Source of the DNA: Qipengyuania flava
GTDB lineage: Bacteria; Pseudomonadota; Alphaproteobacteria; Sphingomonadales; Sphingomonadaceae
Assembly: GCF_019448255.1 (NCBI RefSeq)
Contig: NZ_CP080410.1
Location: 1,922,001 to 1,986,000, forward strand
Direction of reading: 5' to 3'
DNA length: 64,000 bases
The translations under genes and the position numbers were made by a program. Position 1 is the stretch's first letter. Each line of letters begins with the position of its first letter. Positions 9,907 through 18,336 of this stretch are shown piece by piece. Under the pieces are notes generated by a model. It saw nothing but the letters and a program-made list of their open reading frames with translations, was not told where the DNA came from and made no database searches.

Positions 9907-10665
9907 ATGCCCCTCGAAGTTCACCAGTTCCCCTGCCTGTCCGACAATTACGGATACCTCCTCCACGACCCTGACAGCGGCGAAACCGCGGCGATCGATA
10001 CGCCCGACGGCGCCGAATACCTCAAGCAGGCCGAAGCCAAGGGCTGGCGGATCACGCAGATCTGGAACACGCACTGGCATCCCGACCATGCCGGCGGGAA
10101 CAAGGCCATCGTCGAGGCGACCGGCGCGACCATCGTCGCCCCGCAAGAGGTCGAGAAGCTGAGCCCGATCGACCGGGTGGTCGGCAATGGCGACAGCGTG
10201 GCCCTTGGCGACTGGTCCGCGCGCGTGATCGACGTATCGGGCCACACCAATGGCCATATCGCCTACCATATTGGCGATGCGGACCTCGCCTTTGTCGGCG
10301 ACAGCGTCTTTGCGCTCGGATGCGGGCGCATGTTCGAAGGCGAAGCGGAGCAGTTCTGGAACAGCCTCGACCGCATCCGCCAACTGCCCGACAACACGCT
10401 GCTCTACTGCGCGCATGAATACACGCAGGCGAACGCCAGGTTCGCGCTGCACGCCGATCCCGACAACGCAGAGCTCCAGCTTTATGCGGCCCAGATCGAC
10501 GAAAAGCGGGCCAAGGGCGAACCGACCGTCCCCGCACTCCTCTCGCGCGAACTGACCACCAACCCCTTCCTGCGCGCCGATGATGCCGATCTGCGCGACC
10601 GCTGGGGCGGAACCAGCCCGGCCGAAACCTTCGCCGCCCTGCGCGCGGCCAAGGACAGTTTCTGA
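9907..10665 (+). CDS. gloB: Hydroxyacylglutathione hydrolase (glyoxalase II)
   Basis: 252 residues from the ATG at 9907; an in-frame ATG at 9895 would add four residues. Metallo-beta-lactamase fold with THWHPDHAGG (metal site), SGHTNGHIAYH, GDSVFALGCGRMFEG and YCAHEYTQANARFA. The C-terminal substrate domain includes the RAD/RW segment near residue 225. It hydrolyses S-lactoylglutathione to lactate and glutathione, the second step of methylglyoxal detoxification. It follows the GFA gene with almost no gap. Confidence 0.95.
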   Translation: MPLEVHQFPCLSDNYGYLLHDPDSGETAAIDTPDGAEYLKQAEAKGWRITQIWNTHWHPDHAGGNKAIVEATGATIVAPQEVEKLSPIDRVVGNGDSVALGDWSARVIDVSGHTNGHIAYHIGDADLAFVGDSVFALGCGRMFEGEAEQFWNSLDRIRQLPDNTLLYCAHEYTQANARFALHADPDNAELQLYAAQIDEKRAKGEPTVPALLSRELTTNPFLRADDADLRDRWGGTSPAETFAALRAAKDSF

Positions 10666-10670
10666 GCGCG

Positions 10671-11636
10671 ATGAAAGCGCTCCTCGTCCGCGAGCTCTCG
10701 CCCGACCTTTCCGGGGTCGCGCTGACCGAGATCGATAAGCCCGAGGGCGAAGTTATGGTGCGCGTGCGCGCTGCTTCGCTCAACTACCCCGACCTGCTGA
10801 TGACGCAGGGCAAGTACCAGTTCAAACCCGAGCCGCCTTTCGTCTCCGGGTTGGAAATGGCGGGCGAAGTCGTGTCTGCGCCCGAGGGCAGCGGATTTTC
10901 CCCGGGTGACCGGGTGCGCGGCGGTGCCAAGACCGGGGCCTTTGCCGAATATGTCGCCCTGCCCGCCGCCGCGCTGCGCGCCATGCCGGATTCGATGAGC
11001 TTTCCGACAGCCGCCGCCATGGGCGCGGCCTATCACACGGCCTATGTCGCGCTGGTCGAAATCGGCGGGCTGAAAGCGGGCCAGAGCGTACTGGTCCATG
11101 GCGCGAGCGGCGGCGTCGGGCTGGCCGCATGCGACCTCGCCAAGGCGCTGGGCGCAAAGGTCATTGCGGCAACCCACCGCGAGGACAAGATCGAACCCTT
11201 GAAGGCCATTGCCGGCCCCGACGCGGTGATCCTCAACACGGGCCGGTTCCGCGAAGAGGTTTCACAGCTGACGGACGGACGGCTCTGCGATCTCGTCTAC
11301 GATCCCGTGGGCGGCGATGTGTTCGACGAGAGCACCCGCTGCGTGACCTTTGGCGGCAAGCTGTTGGTGATTGGCTTTGTCGCAGGCCGCATTCCGACCA
11401 TCGCCGTCAATATCCCGCTGATGAAGGGCTTTTCCGTCGTGGGCGCGCGGGCGGGTGAATATGTGCGCCGTTTCCCCGCTCGCGGGCCGGTGATTGCAGA
11501 GGCGGTTGACGCCCTGGTCACCGAAGGCCGCATTGCGCCGCATATCGATCGCACGCTTCCACTAGCCGACTGGTGCGAGGCCTTCGAGGCAATGGCGCGC
11601 GGCGAGATCATTGGGAAGATCGTCCTCGAACCCTGA
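10671..11636 (+). CDS. NADPH:quinone oxidoreductase family protein (zinc-independent MDR)
   Basis: 321 residues. An N-terminal GroES-like domain (KALLVRELSPDLSG...FVSGLEMAGEVV) is followed by a Rossmann domain with VLVHGASGGVGLAACDLAKALGAKVIA. No structural zinc-cysteine cluster is visible, consistent with the quinone oxidoreductase branch of medium-chain dehydrogenases. It probably reduces quinones or enones with NADPH in the cytoplasm; the substrate is not predictable. It lies five bases after gloB, so the three genes from 9504 look like one detoxification transcript. Confidence 0.88.
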   Translation: MKALLVRELSPDLSGVALTEIDKPEGEVMVRVRAASLNYPDLLMTQGKYQFKPEPPFVSGLEMAGEVVSAPEGSGFSPGDRVRGGAKTGAFAEYVALPAAALRAMPDSMSFPTAAAMGAAYHTAYVALVEIGGLKAGQSVLVHGASGGVGLAACDLAKALGAKVIAATHREDKIEPLKAIAGPDAVILNTGRFREEVSQLTDGRLCDLVYDPVGGDVFDESTRCVTFGGKLLVIGFVAGRIPTIAVNIPLMKGFSVVGARAGEYVRRFPARGPVIAEAVDALVTEGRIAPHIDRTLPLADWCEAFEAMARGEIIGKIVLEP

Positions 11637-11651
11637 CGTCCAGTTCGCCCA

Positions 11652-11684
11652 TACGAAAAGGGCGGCCCCAACGGGACCGCCCTT
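11652..11684 (-). terminator. Terminator of the F0 ATP synthase operon
   Basis: On the minus strand AAGGGCGG-T-CCC-GTT-GGG-G-CCGCCCTT forms a stem of about 11 pairs followed by TTCG. It lies about 27 bases after the atpF stop. The hairpin can also act for the convergent oxidoreductase operon. Confidence 0.8.
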
Positions 11685-11710
11685 CCGAAAAACCTATTGG
11701 AACCGAAGGA

Positions 11711-12277
11711 TCAGATCCCTGCGATCACCTTGTCGGCCAGCGCCTTGTCGGCTTCGGCGTCGTGCTTGTCGGCAATCAGCTTGCGGCTCGCGCTCGTGGC
11801 GGCGTTGACGGCGCGGTTGCGCACGTCTTCGACCGCTTCGCGCTCGGCAGCGGCGATCTTGTCTTCCGCCATGCGCTTGCGGCGCTCGACCATCGCCTTG
11901 CTGTCGGCTTCGGCCTTTTCGAGGATGGCATCGGCTTCGTGCTGCGCGTTGGTCAGCATGGCCTCGGCATCCTTTTCGGCCCCGGCGATCTTGTCCGCAT
12001 ACTCCTTGCGGAGCGCTTCGGCTTCGGCGCGCAGCTGCTTGGCTTCGTCGAGCTGCTCCTTGATCGCGGCGATCTTGCTGTCGAGGCCGCCGGCAATGCT
12101 CTTATGCACCTTGGCGCCGAAGAAGGCGACCAGCAGCAGCGCCAGCATCGAGACCGAGACCCACTGGTAGGGTTCGAGACCCCAGAGCGACGGTTCGGCG
12201 TATTTGGCGACTTCGGCGGCCGGTTCCACGAAGGGATCGGGCGCTTCGGTGGTGAAGACCTCAGGTACATTAGCCAT
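11711..12277 (-). CDS. atpF: F0F1 ATP synthase subunit b
   Basis: 188 residues. One membrane helix sits at about 38-58 (WVSVSMLALLLVAFFGAKV), preceded by a Pro/Glu-rich N-terminus. A long heptad-type charged helix (KQLRAEAEALRKEYADKI to the end) then forms the peripheral stalk. In alphaproteobacteria b pairs with b' as a heterodimer. The start overlaps the end of the b' gene by eight bases, which supports coupled stoichiometric synthesis. Last gene of the operon. Confidence 0.93.
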   Translation of the reverse strand: MANVPEVFTTEAPDPFVEPAAEVAKYAEPSLWGLEPYQWVSVSMLALLLVAFFGAKVHKSIAGGLDSKIAAIKEQLDEAKQLRAEAEALRKEYADKIAGAEKDAEAMLTNAQHEADAILEKAEADSKAMVERRKRMAEDKIAAAEREAVEDVRNRAVNAATSASRKLIADKHDAEADKALADKVIAGI

Positions 12278-12764
12278 GGTTCATGGCCTCCTTCACGGCC
12301 TTCGAAGCGGTCGGCTTGGTCACCTTGACCCCGGCGAGGGTCTTCACGATGTCCTGGGCCGCCTCGACCGCAACCGATTCCACTTCGGCGAGCGCGGCGG
12401 TGCGGGCTTCGGCGATGCGGGTTTCGGCTTCGGCCAGCTTCTTGTCGAGCCGCGTCTGCGCTGCCTTGAGCTTCTTTTCGGACTTGGCAGCAGCCTCGTC
12501 CTTGGCCTTGGCAACGATCGCCTGCGCGGCTGCGCGGTTCTCGTTTTCCTTCACCCGCCAGGCTTCTTCCTGCTCGTCGGCAGCGTCGCGCGCGGCCTTG
12601 GCTGCGGCGAGGTCGGCGGCGATCTGGCCGTCACGCTGGGCGACGGTTTCCATCACCTTGGGCACCATGCCGCGACCGATGACGAAGAAGGTGATGCCGA
12701 AAAAGACCAGCAGCCAGAAGACCTGGCTGGACCATGTTTCAGCAAGCTGTGCTATCTGGGGCAT
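12270..12764 (-). CDS. atpG: F0F1 ATP synthase subunit b'
   Basis: 164 residues. An N-terminal helix (SSQVFWLLVFFGITFFVIG, about 12-31) is followed by a long alanine/lysine/glutamate coiled coil (ADEQEEAWRVKENENRAAAQ and onward). This is the duplicated, diverged b subunit typical of alphaproteobacteria and photosynthetic lineages (named atpF' or atpG). It lies between the c and b genes, the usual position. Confidence 0.92.
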   Translation of the reverse strand: MPQIAQLAETWSSQVFWLLVFFGITFFVIGRGMVPKVMETVAQRDGQIAADLAAAKAARDAADEQEEAWRVKENENRAAAQAIVAKAKDEAAAKSEKKLKAAQTRLDKKLAEAETRIAEARTAALAEVESVAVEAAQDIVKTLAGVKVTKPTASKAVKEAMNHG

Positions 12765-12847
12765 TGCAGCTCTCGAAAGGCGGGTTCGATAAAGTCATGC
12801 ACGCCGGCCAGGAACGGTCCCGGCCGGCGCGAAATCGGTAGTCGTGC

Positions 12848-13075
12848 TTAGGCGACGAAGATCAGGATCATCGCGACGACGAACGCCAGCAGGCCGAGAA
12901 GTTCGGCAGCGGCGAAGCCGATGAACAGGCGGCCCTGCTGGCCGTCTGCAGCACCCGGGTTGCGCAGGGCGCTTTCGAGGAACGAACCGAAGACGTTACC
13001 CACACCGATGGCGGCCATGCCGGCACCGATTGCAGCGAGACCGGCACCAACCAGCTTTGCAGCTTCTACTTCCAT
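12848..13075 (-). CDS. atpE: F0F1 ATP synthase subunit c
   Basis: 75 residues from the ATG at 13075; an upstream extension of the frame lacks family similarity. A two-helix hairpin is seen: GAGLAAIGAGMAAIGVGNVF, polar loop NPGAADGQQ, then FIGFAAAELLGLLAFVVAM. The proton-carrying carboxylate is the glutamate in AAELLGL. The motif GAGMAAIGVG fits the inner ring helix. An AGGAG ribosome-binding site stands before the ATG, as expected for the subunit needed in most copies. Confidence 0.96.
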   Translation of the reverse strand: MEVEAAKLVGAGLAAIGAGMAAIGVGNVFGSFLESALRNPGAADGQQGRLFIGFAAAELLGLLAFVVAMILIFVA

Positions 13076-13115
13076 GATAAACTCCTTTGGGAAATCAAAC
13101 TGTTGAATGGCAAAC

Positions 13116-13904
13116 TTAGTGAAGGTGCTCTGCATCGTTGATGTAGAGCGAGGTCAGCAGGGCGAAGACATACGCCTGGATGCCTGCGACCAGAATTTCG
13201 AGTGCGCTGATGCCGACCATGAGCAGGAAGCTCGGCAGGCCGACGAGGAGGCCGAAGCCTGCGCCCGCGCTGACGCCGTCGATCACGAAGCTCGACAGCA
13301 CCTTGAGCAGGACGTGGCCCGCCATCATTGCGACGAAGAGACGCAGCGCGAGGCTGAACGGGCGCACCATGAACGAGATGAACTCGATCGGTGCGATCAC
13401 CGGAACCATCGGCAGCGGCGTGCCGTGCGGCACGAACAGGCTGAAGAAGTGCAGGCCATGCTTCCAGAAGCCGACGATCAGGACGATCGAGAAGCTGATG
13501 ATGGCCAGGACGCCGGTCACGGTGAAGTGACTGGTGAAGGTGAACGGGTGGATCCCGACGAGGCCCAGCGGCAGGAGGCCGAGGAGGTTGGCAACCAGAA
13601 TGAACATGAACAGGCTGAAGACATAGGGCACGTACTTGCGCCCTTCCTTGCCGATGTTCGCTTCCAGCATGTTGTCGATGAAGCCGGTGAAGGTCTCCAC
13701 CATCATCTGCCAGCGACCGGGCACGAGCTCGCGCTTCATGCCGCCAAGCACGAAGAGGAAGAGCACAACGGTCGTCACCAGCATCCACATGGCGCTGTTG
13801 GTGAAGGCGATGTTGTAGCCGGCGATTTCCCAGCCCTGCGTTCCAGCGATCGGTTCGATCGCGAACTGCTTCATCGGGTCGACTTTGGCCTGTTCGGCTG
13901 CCAC
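13116..13904 (-). CDS. atpB: F0F1 ATP synthase subunit a
   Basis: 262 residues with five or six membrane helices. The essential arginine is in SLALRLFVAMMAGH (around residue 190), the helix that faces the c ring. Also visible are NSAMWMLVTTVVLFLFV and GLLPLGLVGIHPFTFTSHF. Subunit a provides the proton half-channels. It follows atpI by 55 bases and precedes atpE by 40, in the classical I-a-c-b'-b order. The F1 genes are not in the window. Confidence 0.96.
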   Translation of the reverse strand: MAAEQAKVDPMKQFAIEPIAGTQGWEIAGYNIAFTNSAMWMLVTTVVLFLFVLGGMKRELVPGRWQMMVETFTGFIDNMLEANIGKEGRKYVPYVFSLFMFILVANLLGLLPLGLVGIHPFTFTSHFTVTGVLAIISFSIVLIVGFWKHGLHFFSLFVPHGTPLPMVPVIAPIEFISFMVRPFSLALRLFVAMMAGHVLLKVLSSFVIDGVSAGAGFGLLVGLPSFLLMVGISALEILVAGIQAYVFALLTSLYINDAEHLH

Positions 13905-13959
13905 GTCAGATAGTCCCTAAATCCTATAAACAACGCCCCGAAACCCTGCCTGTGCAGGA

Positions 13960-14280
13960 CTAGTCGTCGGGACGCTCGTTTGCCGCGCGGATGATGTTCC
14001 TGAAGGCAACGACTATTCCGAGGAACAGCCCCACCAACAGACCCCAGGGATTGGTGCCCGTGAGATGCCCGATGGCATACCCGATCACCGAACCACCGAG
14101 AAGCCCGCCAAGGAGATCCGCGAGGACCCGGTTGCCGCTGCGGTAATTCGCATCGGAGCCGGTATTCTGCGGACGGTTACGCTGTTCTTCGCGCTGCTGG
14201 GCGGCCGCAAGCCGCTTCTCCAGCGCGTCGATCCGCGCATCCTCCTCGAGAGGTTCCCGTGCGGGTTTGTCGTCGCTCAT
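13960..14280 (-). CDS. atpI: ATP synthase assembly/accessory protein AtpI
   Basis: 106 residues. A charged N-terminal half (EEDARIDALEKRLAAAQQREEQ, likely helical) is followed by two membrane helices (VLADLLGGLLGGSVIGYAIG and GLLVGLFLGIVVAFRNII) separated by TNPW, the AtpI signature. AtpI aids c-ring assembly or Mg2+ supply; it is not essential in most hosts. First gene of the F0 operon. Confidence 0.9.
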   Translation of the reverse strand: MSDDKPAREPLEEDARIDALEKRLAAAQQREEQRNRPQNTGSDANYRSGNRVLADLLGGLLGGSVIGYAIGHLTGTNPWGLLVGLFLGIVVAFRNIIRAANERPDD

Positions 14281-14342
14281 GCCTTGCTCCTTTAAGGGGG
14301 TTGCGCGGCACGGGCACGGACTTGCCCGCCGAGGGCGCCGCC

Positions 14343-14371
14343 CCCTTAGAAGGGGGGTGCAAGCGAGTCAA
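14343..14371 (-). promoter_or_regulatory. Candidate promoter of the F0 ATP synthase operon
   Basis: On the minus strand TTGACT (14366-14371) is followed by 17 bases and TAAGGG (14343-14348). The -10 element lies inside a perfect palindrome CCCCCTT-AG-AAGGGGG (14341-14356). This predicts a leader of about 55 nt before atpI, whose start is preceded by AAAGGAGC. Confidence 0.45.
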
Positions 14372-14404
14372 CATGAGGAAGGGCCGGAAAAGCGTCTTGG
14401 CGGC

Positions 14405-14447
14405 GCAAAAAAGCCCCCCACCCCCGAAAAGGGGATGAGGGGCTTCC
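14405..14447 (-). terminator. Terminator of the ydbH-ynbE-ydbL operon
   Basis: On the minus strand AAGCCCC-TCATCCCC-TTTTC-GGGGGTGGGGGGCTT makes a long GC-rich hairpin followed by TTTTGC. It lies about 25 bases after the ydbL-like gene. Confidence 0.88.
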
Positions 14448-14468
14448 TCTGGAATTAGCCGGATGCCC

Positions 14469-14870
14469 TTACGGACAACGCGCATCGCGCATCGGCGGCG
14501 CGGAGGTACGGGTCTGCCAGCTGCCGTCCGGCGCCTGGTATTTTTCGCCCGGCGTCGTTGCCAGGATCGCCTGGCAGCCAGCGGTCAGCGCGTATTCCTC
14601 CAGCGTGGCGTTGGTTGCCTGCGCGCGCTGCGAATAGACCGCGCGGCGCTTGATGTTGATGTCGCTGACGATGCGCTGCAGCTCGGGCGTGGAGGCGCCC
14701 ACGATACCGAGGTAGCCGTCCATCTTCTCGCCGACCTGCCCGGCCGAACGGGCAGCCGCATAGGCCGGGTCGCGCTGGGCGAAAGCGGGGGTCGCAAGAC
14801 CCGTGAGCGCGGTCGCGGCGGCAGCGGCGCCAAGCAGCGTTTTGGTCCATGTGTTCATCGTATCACCCAT
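14469..14870 (-). CDS. ydbL: YdbL family (DUF1318) periplasmic protein
   Basis: 133 residues. The start at 14870 overlaps the ynbE stop (ATGA); a second ATG at 14858 would begin the signal peptide directly. The signal peptide is KTLLGAAAAATALTGLATPAFA, cleaved before QRDPAY. The mature part carries KMDGYLGIVG...RIVSDINIKRRAVYSQ, typical of DUF1318. In E. coli YdbL works with YdbH and the lipoprotein YnbE in envelope lipid transport. Gene order here is the same, which supports the call. Confidence 0.88.
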   Translation of the reverse strand: MGDTMNTWTKTLLGAAAAATALTGLATPAFAQRDPAYAAARSAGQVGEKMDGYLGIVGASTPELQRIVSDINIKRRAVYSQRAQATNATLEEYALTAGCQAILATTPGEKYQAPDGSWQTRTSAPPMRDARCP

Positions 14871-15073
14871 CAGAAAATATCCGCGTTTTCCTCGATCGTA
14901 TTGCCCGCATCTTCCGCGAGGCGATAGATCACTTCCTGGCGGATGTTCACGTTCAGCTCGATCACGATCGGCTCTTCGGGCGCATTGACTGTGATGCAGC
15001 CCCCGAGCGCGACCGGTGCAAGCATGGCCGTGGCCATCCCCCGTGTCACTTTGGCATTCCTCATAGCGCTCAC
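14870..15073 (-). CDS. ynbE: YnbE-like outer-membrane lipoprotein
   Basis: 67 residues. The signal peptide ends in the lipobox LGGC at about residues 23-26, giving a mature lipoprotein of only about 42 residues (ITVNAPEEPIVIELNVNI... ending EENADIF). E. coli YnbE is a similarly tiny lipoprotein that completes the beta-strand groove of YdbH at the outer membrane. The strongly alternating strand IVIELNVNI fits that role. It overlaps ydbH by four bases and ydbL by one codon. Confidence 0.85.
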   Translation of the reverse strand: MSAMRNAKVTRGMATAMLAPVALGGCITVNAPEEPIVIELNVNIRQEVIYRLAEDAGNTIEENADIF

Positions 15074-18000
15074 TCGCTTTCCTGCTCCTGAATAACGGGT
15101 TCATCCGGAAGTATATCCTCCGGCGTGATATCGGGTTCGGCTTCCTCTCCGGTGATCGAACGGCGCAGGAAGCGCGTGCCGTCGTCGGAGAGAAGCCCCA
15201 GCTCGCGCGGGTCGCGCACCGCGGCCGGGTCGTAGATGGACTTGAGGCTCGTCAGCAGCTGGTAGAACTGTGCGCGAATGTTGATCCGGAACTGCAGCGG
15301 GATCGCCGCAAGCCGCCGAGTCACGAAATTCGAATCCGCCCCCTCGCCCTGCCGCACGCCATCGAAGCGCACGCGGGTCACGATTTCGCCGGTCAGCGGC
15401 CCCTCCATGATTACCCGCATCTGCGAATAATCGAGGCTGCGCAGCGAATCGAAGGCGAAGTTGGCGATGGCGGAAAGGTCCTCATAGGTCAGCTCGCCCA
15501 CATAGGAGATGTTGCCGCCCGGTGGCCGCGAAATCAGCACGCCCGTATCGATGCGCCCGTTGCCGTTCGCGTCGAACACAATCGGCACGGTGCCGTCGAA
15601 CAGTCCGGTGGCCGAGAGATTGCCGAGCTCCATCTCTTCCACAAAGATCGCCGCGTCGAGGCCGACGATCTCGAAGATGTACCGGCGCTCTTCCTCTATG
15701 CCGAGATTGAGGTCGACATCGCGCAGGATCAGCTGGCCGCCCATGAAGGGCCAGCTTCCGCCCCGTACCGCCAAGAGCTCGCCGTTGCGCAGCTCGAAGG
15801 AAACCTCGCCGTCGAGCACTTCGACGCCCGGGTTGATGCCCGCCACGCGGATTGTCTGGTTGGGCGCGGTCGTGAGGTTGAGCAGGTCGATAAATTCGAT
15901 CGTCCCGCTTGCCCCTTCGACCGGGCCGAACGCGGCGGCGAAATCCAGGTCGTCGCTGGAAAAGGCACCCGAGCTCGTGATCGTGCCATCGCTCGCCCAG
16001 TCGATGCGCCCGCTCCCCGTTACCGTGCCGTCGGCATTGGCGATGACGCCAAGAGCGAGCAGCGAGAGGTCGTCGGGCTGGAGCCCTTCGTTGAACACCA
16101 GACCAGGCACATCGATGTCCGCCGAGCCAGCGCTGGTCGCGAGGTTGTGGCGCAGGCTCACATTGGTGACCAGCCGGTCGCTAGCCGGATTGCGCAAGGC
16201 AGCGCTCGCCTCGATGAGATTGTCATAGAGCGTCAGCGACGCATCGCGCGCGACGAGCGGTTCGAACCGCGGCGTTTCCTCGCGATCGACCAGTGTGAAC
16301 CGGGCATCGTCGATGACGAGGCGGTCATCACGATAGGTCCATGTCCCGTGCACATCTTCGAGGTCCATCGGGACCGCAGCCAGGGCGATGTCTGCATCCG
16401 AGAAGCTCCCCGAGAGGTCGCCTCCGAGCTGCGCTTCGAAATCCGAAAGGAGGAAGCGGCTGGCGGTGTCCGCTGGGCCAAGTGTGACGTCGATCGTGCG
16501 GGCCGTCATCACGCCGGGATAGGCAAAGCCCACGGGCCCTGATGCAATGCGGATCGGCGTGTCGCCAAGCGATCCTTCGAGATCGAGCGAAGGCGTACCG
16601 GCAGCAATTCGAAGGCCCGCGTTGTCGGATGTCAGGATCGCGCGCCCCGAAGCCGGGCAAAGAGTGAGGCCACGCCGTTCAAAAGCGAGATTGGCCAGCT
16701 CCAGCCGGTCGAACCGCACGTCCATGCAACTGCGCCACAGGCTCAGCCGATCGTTCGCATAACGCCCTTCGATCGGGACAAGCAGGTTCGTCGCCGAGCC
16801 GCCCGGAAGAGGGCCGCTTGCCAGCATACGCCCGGAAAATCCGAGTGCGCCGCTAGCACCTTGCGCGATGACGATCTGCGGCACCGACACGGCCGCTCCC
16901 TCGGCCTCGTAGCGTTCCATGGCGAGGCGGAAGATCGATCCACCGCTTTCGCTCCGCTCCATCCGGCCGGAAATGCGCGGCATGTTCGGGCCGCCGGTCG
17001 CGATATTGCCGGCGAGCCGCGCCATGCCATCGCCCTGCCCGGCAATCTCGACCCGCGAAAGCGATACGAGCCGCGCATCGCTACCACCGCGCAATTCGGC
17101 GCGCGGAGCGATCAGCGAATAACCATCAGGATCGGTGCGCAGCCGCACATCGGCGCTCAGCGCGCTGCCGCGCGTTTCCGACTGGAGAGCCCGCACCAGC
17201 TTTCGCACCAGCGGCGCGACAAGGGTGCCCTCACCCGATTGCGAGAGCGACCGGAGGCTAGCAACGCTGCTTGCGCCAAGCCTGAGACCGTTGCCCTCAA
17301 GCGTGCTGTCGAGCTGCACACGGGAAAACCCGTCGGTCGCGCGGACCTGCCCCTCGGCGGTCAGGACCGCTGCGAGAGCTTGCGGCGTTTCCACTCCGCG
17401 CGCCGCCAGCGAGAAGCGCGAGGTGACGAGATCGTCGCGCATCTGGCCGCGGATCGTGCCGAGTATCGCGCTGGCCGAGGTCGTCGCGAGGCGGCTCTCG
17501 CCGCCTTCGAGCCGCGCTTCGATGGATGGATTGGCAAGGCGCGAATCGGCCGTGACATCGACCTCCATCGCGTAATCCTGCAAGGCGATCCCTGCGCTTT
17601 CGCACTCCAGAGAGGCAAGCCGTGCGGGCCCTTCGAACCGGGGTTCGCCCGACGTGGTCGTCACAGCTCCGAAAAGGCTCGTGCGACCCGCCGTGCATCC
17701 GTTCAAGGCCAGTTCGGGCGCCACAGCGGCCAGCATGCCTTCCCAGCCGTGGCTGACCGTACCCGATCCGACCAGCTTGATTCCGACCGGACCGTAGTCC
17801 GTAGCAATACGCGCCCGGCCGTCGCGAATGGCGAGGTTTAGGTTGGGCAAGCCGGAGGAGGGTTCTTCGCTCGGACCGAAAATGAGGGAATCGAGACTGC
17901 CGAAACTAAGCTCCCCACCACGATAGCTGCCGTAGAGCCGGGGTTCTTCGAGCGTAACGGCACCGATCTCCGGCACGCCGAGCCGGTAGCGCAATTCGAC

Positions 18001-18309
18001 CACGACACGCTCTGCCGTGAAGTCGGGCATCTCCGGATCGCCAAGCACGACATTGCCGAGCACCTGCGTGCGCCCGCCGACCCGTTCAATCGTGTAGCTG
18101 GCGGGGACGCCGTTCGCCTCGAGCTGGTCACGGATGATGTCGTCGACGATAACCTCGCGCGAGAACCACGCGAATATCCCCGCGGCAATGAGCAGGGTCA
18201 TCAGGACGCTGGGGATCGCCCAGCGCTTCTTGCGCCACCGTGCGCGGTGCACGGCGTCGTTTTCGCTCATCATCTGAGGATCGTCTGCGTCCCGCACCAT
18301 CGAAGCCAC
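15070..18309 (-). CDS. ydbH: YdbH family AsmA-like envelope lipid transport protein
   Basis: 1079 residues. A basic N-terminus and one inner-membrane anchor (IPSVLMTLLIAAGIFAWF, about 32-49) are followed by a very long, strand-rich periplasmic part, as in YdbH, TamB and YhdP. The conserved C-terminal block (ANADGTVTGSGRIDWASDG ... SYVGELTYEDLSAIANFAFDSLRSLDYSQM) matches the DctA/YdbH domain. The extreme C-terminus is acidic. In E. coli this family moves phospholipids between inner and outer membranes, redundantly with TamB and YhdP. Length is higher than E. coli YdbH (879 residues). Confidence 0.85.
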   Translation of the reverse strand: MASMVRDADDPQMMSENDAVHRARWRKKRWAIPSVLMTLLIAAGIFAWFSREVIVDDIIRDQLEANGVPASYTIERVGGRTQVLGNVVLGDPEMPDFTAERVVVELRYRLGVPEIGAVTLEEPRLYGSYRGGELSFGSLDSLIFGPSEEPSSGLPNLNLAIRDGRARIATDYGPVGIKLVGSGTVSHGWEGMLAAVAPELALNGCTAGRTSLFGAVTTTSGEPRFEGPARLASLECESAGIALQDYAMEVDVTADSRLANPSIEARLEGGESRLATTSASAILGTIRGQMRDDLVTSRFSLAARGVETPQALAAVLTAEGQVRATDGFSRVQLDSTLEGNGLRLGASSVASLRSLSQSGEGTLVAPLVRKLVRALQSETRGSALSADVRLRTDPDGYSLIAPRAELRGGSDARLVSLSRVEIAGQGDGMARLAGNIATGGPNMPRISGRMERSESGGSIFRLAMERYEAEGAAVSVPQIVIAQGASGALGFSGRMLASGPLPGGSATNLLVPIEGRYANDRLSLWRSCMDVRFDRLELANLAFERRGLTLCPASGRAILTSDNAGLRIAAGTPSLDLEGSLGDTPIRIASGPVGFAYPGVMTARTIDVTLGPADTASRFLLSDFEAQLGGDLSGSFSDADIALAAVPMDLEDVHGTWTYRDDRLVIDDARFTLVDREETPRFEPLVARDASLTLYDNLIEASAALRNPASDRLVTNVSLRHNLATSAGSADIDVPGLVFNEGLQPDDLSLLALGVIANADGTVTGSGRIDWASDGTITSSGAFSSDDLDFAAAFGPVEGASGTIEFIDLLNLTTAPNQTIRVAGINPGVEVLDGEVSFELRNGELLAVRGGSWPFMGGQLILRDVDLNLGIEEERRYIFEIVGLDAAIFVEEMELGNLSATGLFDGTVPIVFDANGNGRIDTGVLISRPPGGNISYVGELTYEDLSAIANFAFDSLRSLDYSQMRVIMEGPLTGEIVTRVRFDGVRQGEGADSNFVTRRLAAIPLQFRINIRAQFYQLLTSLKSIYDPAAVRDPRELGLLSDDGTRFLRRSITGEEAEPDITPEDILPDEPVIQEQESE

Positions 18310-18336
18310 ACTTGCGCCCTAAGCCTTGGAAAGGCA

